Below are positions 59,099 through 64,000 of a DNA stretch of 64,000 nt, piece after piece. How positions within the stretch are numbered: position 1 is the stretch's first letter; every line of letters begins with the position of its first letter. The notes under the pieces were generated by a model that saw only the letters and a list, made by a program, of their open reading frames with translations, made no database searches and was not told the origin of the DNA. The stretch spans positions 6,611,521-6,675,520 of the forward strand of contig NW_006917091.1 of assembly GCF_000516985.1 (NCBI RefSeq), written 5' to 3'. The translations under genes and the position numbers were made by a program. Origin of the DNA: Pestalotiopsis fici W106-1. Taxonomy: Eukaryota > Ascomycota > Sordariomycetes > Amphisphaeriales > Sporocadaceae.

Positions 59099-61519
59099 AT
59101 GAGTGTCCGTCCTTTAATCAAGCGGGTAAAGAGCACACCCGTGGGTGTCCACGATAACCGGCTTTATGTCGCTGGCGCAAGAGTCAGACCACGCCGCCCT
59201 GCCAGCTACAACAGGCGTCTCGATCCGACTAAGCGCGAGATCAGACTGCTCAGTCTTTCGCCTCGCAATGCTCACGACAGGAGACCCGAGGGCAAGCTCG
59301 AGACGGCCTCCCTACTGGCCGAAGATATCGAGTTCATTGCGCTGTCGTACGTGTGGGGCGACGCCGGGATCACGTCCGAGGTCCTCGTGGACGGCGTGGT
59401 CATGGACGTGACGGTGAATCTGGCCGCGGCGCTGTGGTACTTTAAAGAGTTTGACATGTTGCGCGGGATTCCCGATGGGCGCCCGCTGCGCATATGGGTC
59501 GACGCCCTCTGCATCAACCAAGATGATCTTGTGGAGCGGGCTCAGCAAGTCACATTCATGAAAGATGTTTACGGCCGGGCCAAGCACGTTTTCACCTGGT
59601 TTGGACCCCCTGATGAAAAGAGAATCGATTTAGCGCTGCGGATCATAGATGGAACTGTCCAAACTTTCAAAGATATGGGTGGTGTTGATCCACAGATGGG
59701 ATCAACAAGTGACGAAGACGAGCCCGAGGATGATGGAGAGTCCGATCACGATGAAGAGTCCGATCACGATGAAGAGTCCGAGCATGATGAAGAATCCGAG
59801 CATGATGAAGAATCCGAGCATGATGAAGAGTCCGAGCATGATGAAGAATCCGATGTGGTGGAAGAGTGGGAAGAGGATGAAGAGGATGAAGAGACAAATT
59901 CCGAGAGTGGATCAAGCAGTGCCTCACAGGACTCCTCAAAGGGAGTGGACACTGAACGGATGGAAATCTTTGTCAAAGCACTCGATAGCATATCTGCACT
60001 ACATGGAGATGAGACTTGTGGTGGATTGTATGGAAATAAAGCGTGGGAGGCCATACATGAATTGGACGCAAACGTCTACTGGAAACGAATGTGGGTGTAT
60101 CAGGTGAGTAGTCGTTGGAATATTTTTCTGTTTCTTCTCCTGTCTCTCCTGCCAGCCGCTCGCTTGGAGTACTGGCTTGCACATTAACGATACTGACCTT
60201 GATTTGCCGAGTAGGAGATGGTCCTTGCTGCCCAGGACCAAGACTGCCACCAGTTCTTGTGCGGGAAAACACGCATCGCCATGCGAGATTATACCCAGTT
60301 TGCCAGTCTCTGCAAACCCTTTGCGCGGAATCTAAGTAGGCCACTAAAGATAGCAGCGCCCAAAAACATCGACAAGGCGCTCTGGGAGAAGCTGTCCGAC
60401 GGTTTATTCTTCCACATTGGCAACGTCATGGAGGAAGTTGATGAACTACAGCAGCTGTTGCCCTCGGACGCCACAAATTCCCTGCCCTCCAATGTGCTCG
60501 ATCTCTCCCGCAAGGCCACGGCCACGAATCCTCGCGACATGGTCTACGGACTCGCCGCCGTGCTGCGATTACCTATCCAGCCCGACTATACTGCCCCAGT
60601 TCGCAATGTGTACCTAGAATGGGCTCGACTCGAGCACGAGCGACTCGCTCATGACACGGCAGCTCTGCAGCGATTCATGGTTGATATGCTACAACACTCT
60701 TATCTCGGCGCTGAAGCATGGTGGCTGGAAGGAGATGAGGGCGTCGTCGGACTGCCGTCGTGGCTACCGGACCTGAGCATGCTTTATCATACCGAATGTC
60801 CAGTCCCGTGGGAAGGAGCCTACAGGTTTTCAGATCCCTTTGACAATGATGATGAGCCGGCCTCCTCGACGGCGCCGTTTCTCCTGTCTGCCGAAGGCGT
60901 CATGAGTGTCCAAGGCGCGGTATGCGGCGTCGTCTCGGGGTACTTTGAGTGTACACCACCTTACGACGACCTCATGGGACGCATGAAACGCTTTGCTCGT
61001 GCCATGCGCAAAGTCATGGCCCTCATTATTAATTCCACAGAGGCCTTGCAGCAGGACTACAGAACGGGCTGCAGCCTGGAGCAGGCCATGATGTTTACAA
61101 TGTTGTGGGGAATCAATCCGTACACGACCGAGATACTCAAACCAAAGGACGCACTTTACATGTGGGAGTATCTTAATGACTTGATCAACCTTGTCGCCGA
61201 GCATGGCGAAATCGAGGCCCTATCTCTAGTGTCGACGCCAGAGATTGCTCTCGCGCTGGCGTGGGCCATGGATAATTTTGGTAAATATAAAATCTTCTGG
61301 ACAGACACTTGCTATGTTGGCATTATCCCGCTCTCGATTCAGACCGGAGACTATATCTGCGTGCTCGACAGTTGTGGATTTCCGGTGGTAATGAGGAAGA
61401 CCGACGGAGGAGGCTGGATTCACGTCGGAGCATGCTATATTTATGAAATATCGGGTAATAACCCACTCGAGGTGATCAAACGGGATGGGCTAGAGGGTCA
61501 AACGTTTCACATATACTAG
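59099..61519 (+). CDS. HET-domain protein (heterokaryon incompatibility type) with acidic repeat
   Basis: Exons 59099-60103 and 60215-61519 (769 aa). The HET domain begins near residue 77: IEFIALSYVWGD, then LRIWVDALCINQDD, then QQVTFMKDVYGRAKHVFTWF, all hallmark blocks. After it comes a very acidic insert (about 204-280) with six S-D/E-H-D-E-E hexapeptides (about 214-249). The domain resumes with YWKRMWVYQEMVLA across the intron, and the C-terminal part has NPRDMVYGLAAVL, then WLPDLSM and an end block WIHVGACYIYEI typical of HET C-termini. HET proteins mediate non-self recognition and cell death on hyphal fusion, or other immune-like responses; the partner is unknown. Start is ATG at 59099; no frame break seen. 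Confidence 0.92.
59738..59845 (+). repeat. 18-bp tandem repeat, six copies, in HET gene
   Basis: Unit ga(g/a)tccga(t/g)ca(c/t)gatgaa, six in-frame copies encoding E-S-D/E-H-D-E. Codon-level variation (gat/gag, cac/cat, gag/gaa) is arranged in blocks, suggesting stepwise expansion. Confidence 0.9.
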
Positions 61520-61769
61520 GAGCATACGTTGCAAATAGTCGGACAAACGTCCCTCAGTAATACCCTCTACCTTTGTATCGCAATGGAGAAGCTGCAAACT
61601 GCAAAATGCATGGCTCTGATTGTATCAACAGGGCAAGCCGACTTTGCTCCTGTAATAAACTCTTGATCCATTGTGCATGGGACCTGCAGTCCTAGTAATT
61701 TACCGACTTGCACAGAATTATGACTGACTAGCTTTTCCTTTCTTTCCCTTCAGACCACTTGATATGCTC

Positions 61770-64000
61770 TCATCGCTTGATGCTCCATAGCTCCCTGTTC
61801 CAGCCCATTTCTCTGAACTTCTTGTTGGACCCGCTGCCTCCTTTGCGCTTGTCTTCGCTGTTGATCGCTAGTGCCTTGGAGCAATTTGCAAACGCTTCGA
61901 TAAGTTCCTTCATGCGACCACTCTTCACCATCACGGGTGCAATACCCGAGTCCTTCTCAGCAATCATGGCTGCGAGCTCCATGGCTTCAAGTAAGCTGTC
62001 TCGGGAAAGGCTTGTGCCACCATAGTGCAGCACACTGACGTAACCCAATATCACTTCTGGAAGATACATTTCGCGCAGGAGATCAAAGTCGGGATCATCT
62101 GGGAGTGGCAAGGTTAGCAGTGTTCATGTAACTCATGCGGTAGAAACGTAACGTACCATCCTCACGCTCCAGGAGCCAATTTTGGAGAATAGGCACCATG
62201 AATGCCTTGACGAATTTGATATGGCCGCCAAGGGTAGGCAGAAATTCAGGCGTTCTTTCAAACGTGGGGCTAAATGCAAAGTCAGTGATGCACCACTAAT
62301 GATAAAAGACTGGCACGACTTACTCAAGTTGCAGATCTGCAGAAGCGCCAACCGTCTCCATCGAGTCCAAGGCGCGCATCAGGGATTCGAGATCCAAGAA
62401 GTTACGAGCCACGGTCAGTGATCCAAATTGGCCGACCTCATCGGCGAACTGGCCACTCTCGACTGCCTCGCCGAACCATAATGGATTGCTGTCATCGGGT
62501 ACCGAAACGCCGGCTTTGATTCTGAAAATATCTGCACAAGTCACTCGCTTAGACAGCGCAAGAGCTGCCTGAAGATTGTAGGATTCTAGACACTAGTTAG
62601 TCAAGGAGCGCCATGGTCTTTGAAAAATGACTGTACTTACTCAAAAAGCGCTTGTAGATGGTGACTCCCACGGCAAAAGTCTCGTCCCACAGTCCATCAA
62701 CGAGCAGCATCCACTCGAGGGATTGTATAAGCTGCTCGTCAACAGGATCAAGCCTATCCAAGGTCTCACCCAGAAAGTCTGGCATCAGGCGGCGACCGAA
62801 CCTGACCGTGGGTGGTTCATCCATCAGCAGCTTGAAACCGGCGGAAAGTGAGTCAGTGGGTTCCTCGGGATGCTCCTTCAGTAGTGAGTGCGGCTGGAAT
62901 ACCACAAACTCGGCAATGTCCATGCCAAGCTTTTCCATAATTCTCAGCAACACCTTGCGGTCTTCCACGTCAACAACTGCACTGACATTGCGACTGAGGG
63001 TGTAAAAAGCCCGCTCGCCTTTGAGTTTTGAGCAGTATAGCGGCAGTAGCTCAACCATGCTGTTAAGACGTAGGGCACTGATGTAAGCGGCCAGAGAGTT
63101 CTCCTGAACTTTTCTAGACTCTGCATCGGCCTCATCGCCTTGCCAGTCTTCTAGCTCTGCTAAAAGCAAGTATACATGGACCAAGATACGCAGTCCATTC
63201 TGGTCGGCCAAGGGGAAATACTTTTCAGAATCCAAGCTCGCCCGGAACTTGGTTGAAGAGGGGATGAGACGTGATTTTTCATGTTGATTTGCTTGCTTTC
63301 CTAGTACCAGACCTTCGTTCTCGATGAATTGGTCAATAGTATTCGAGATGATTGCTGATTGCAAGCCCTTGATGGGAAGCCGTGCTTCTTTGGCAGTATT
63401 TTCGTTTGTCTCGAGGGTGTTGAGCCAAGCCTCGCTCACAGTTCCAGTATCTCCGTGGGCATGGACGGCATCAAAGGCTTGGAGCTGACTGACAGCCTGT
63501 GTAGTATCCCGTGGCAGCCTTTTTTGTACGTACGAGTCAAACTGAGACCGTAAAAGAGCGTTGCATTGTGCAAAGACATGATCGTCCCAGGAAGTACAGA
63601 CTGGTGACACCGTCTTGACATCACCAGACAGTATACCATACACTGCACGTTCGAAATCGTCCGTCCCGCCTGATCGTGCCAATGCGTAGCATGTCCTTCG
63701 CCACAGCAAAAGAGCTAGGGGATTTGATATGGAGCCTTTCTCGTTGCGATCTTCGGACAGAGGCATCGCCGACATACTCACAGCACGCCATACCTCGGTC
63801 CTCTCGACGCACCAATCGCGAATTTCTGAAATGCTCCTGCCCCTTCGAAGCAGCTCGTAGCATCCCAGCCATATGGCACGTTCAAAGTACTCGTCTTGAG
63901 GTTGCAGTTTTCGTCCTTGTCTTGTGATCACATCTGGGTCGAGCTGAGTCACGAGGGATTTTGCACCACTTGAGTCGGTGACGTGCTGAGAGTTTGGGTC
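61770..64000 (-). CDS. nup84: Nuclear pore protein Nup84/Nup107, C-terminal part (5' end outside window)
   Basis: Exons 62641->64000, 62324-62585, 62157-62269 and 61770-62098, about 687 aa in the window; the frame is open to the right edge. The Nup84/Nup100 pattern is clear: EYFERAIWLGCYELLRRGRS then WCVERTEVWRAVSMSA, then LLLWRRTCYALARSG. Alpha-helical solenoid follows (LVHVYLLLAELEDWQGDEAD, LSRNVSAVVDVEDRKVLLRI), and the C-terminus has LEAMELAAMIAEKDSGIA. Nup84 is a scaffold subunit of the Y-complex of the nuclear pore. Introns of 54-58 bp have canonical ends (gtaagt/gtacgt donors). The complete protein is expected to begin further right. Confidence 0.85.

Noticed and set aside
1..64000. 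Search for tRNA genes, rRNA, telomere repeats, transposons with terminal repeats and CRISPR arrays
   Set aside because: No tRNA-like B-box with a matching acceptor stem, no TTAGGG arrays, and no transposase or reverse transcriptase fragments were recognised by eye; CRISPR is not expected in a fungus.

Overview
The window is genomic DNA of a filamentous ascomycete. The evidence is short GT-AG introns (mostly 47-150 bp) with CTAAC/CTGAC branch sites, a HET-domain gene, a fungal rhodopsin-domain membrane protein, and a set of DUF3328 (UstYa-like) genes. Protein style and gene set suggest Sordariomycetes, probably Hypocreales. That placement is inference; no species is claimed.

Positions 1-35.9 kb are mostly conserved housekeeping genes. 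In order they are: the end of a rhodopsin-domain membrane protein; a long disordered nuclear-type protein; ribosomal protein uL5 (RPL11); Sm protein B; pyruvate carboxylase; mitochondrial pyruvate carrier subunit MPC1; clathrin heavy chain; a mitochondrial CCDC90/DUF1640 protein; two tandem paralogous small Cys-rich proteins; a Vps37-like ESCRT-I subunit; and an unnamed 356-aa protein. Two long stretches have no gene I can support: 13.5-18.9 kb and 35.9-45.1 kb. The second ends at an F-box protein gene, which is followed by an atypical SDR-type NAD(P)-binding protein.

The most interesting region is 49.3-58.6 kb. A minus-strand gene encodes a secreted precursor with a signal peptide and repeated Lys-Arg (Kex2-type) sites that release seven short peptides. 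These carry two alternating core types (NEYLNY and EYHHYNN, three each) plus one variant (GYYSYN). Every core contains Tyr-x-x-Tyr. Divergent from it, five consecutive plus-strand genes encode DUF3328/UstYa-type membrane proteins. Four keep both HxxHC motifs; the third has lost all four motif histidines. This is the layout of a fungal ribosomally made, post-translationally modified peptide cluster (dikaritin / ustiloxin / asperipin / epichloecyclin type). The core peptides match none of the ones I know, so I regard it as a probable undescribed cluster. No methyltransferase, tyrosinase, transporter or zinc-cluster regulator for it is visible here.

The cluster is followed by a HET-domain gene with an acidic hexapeptide repeat, then by a nucleoporin Nup84/Nup107 gene that runs off the right edge.

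Exon boundaries were read by eye from splice motifs, reading frame and protein-family patterns. They are predictions without transcript support.
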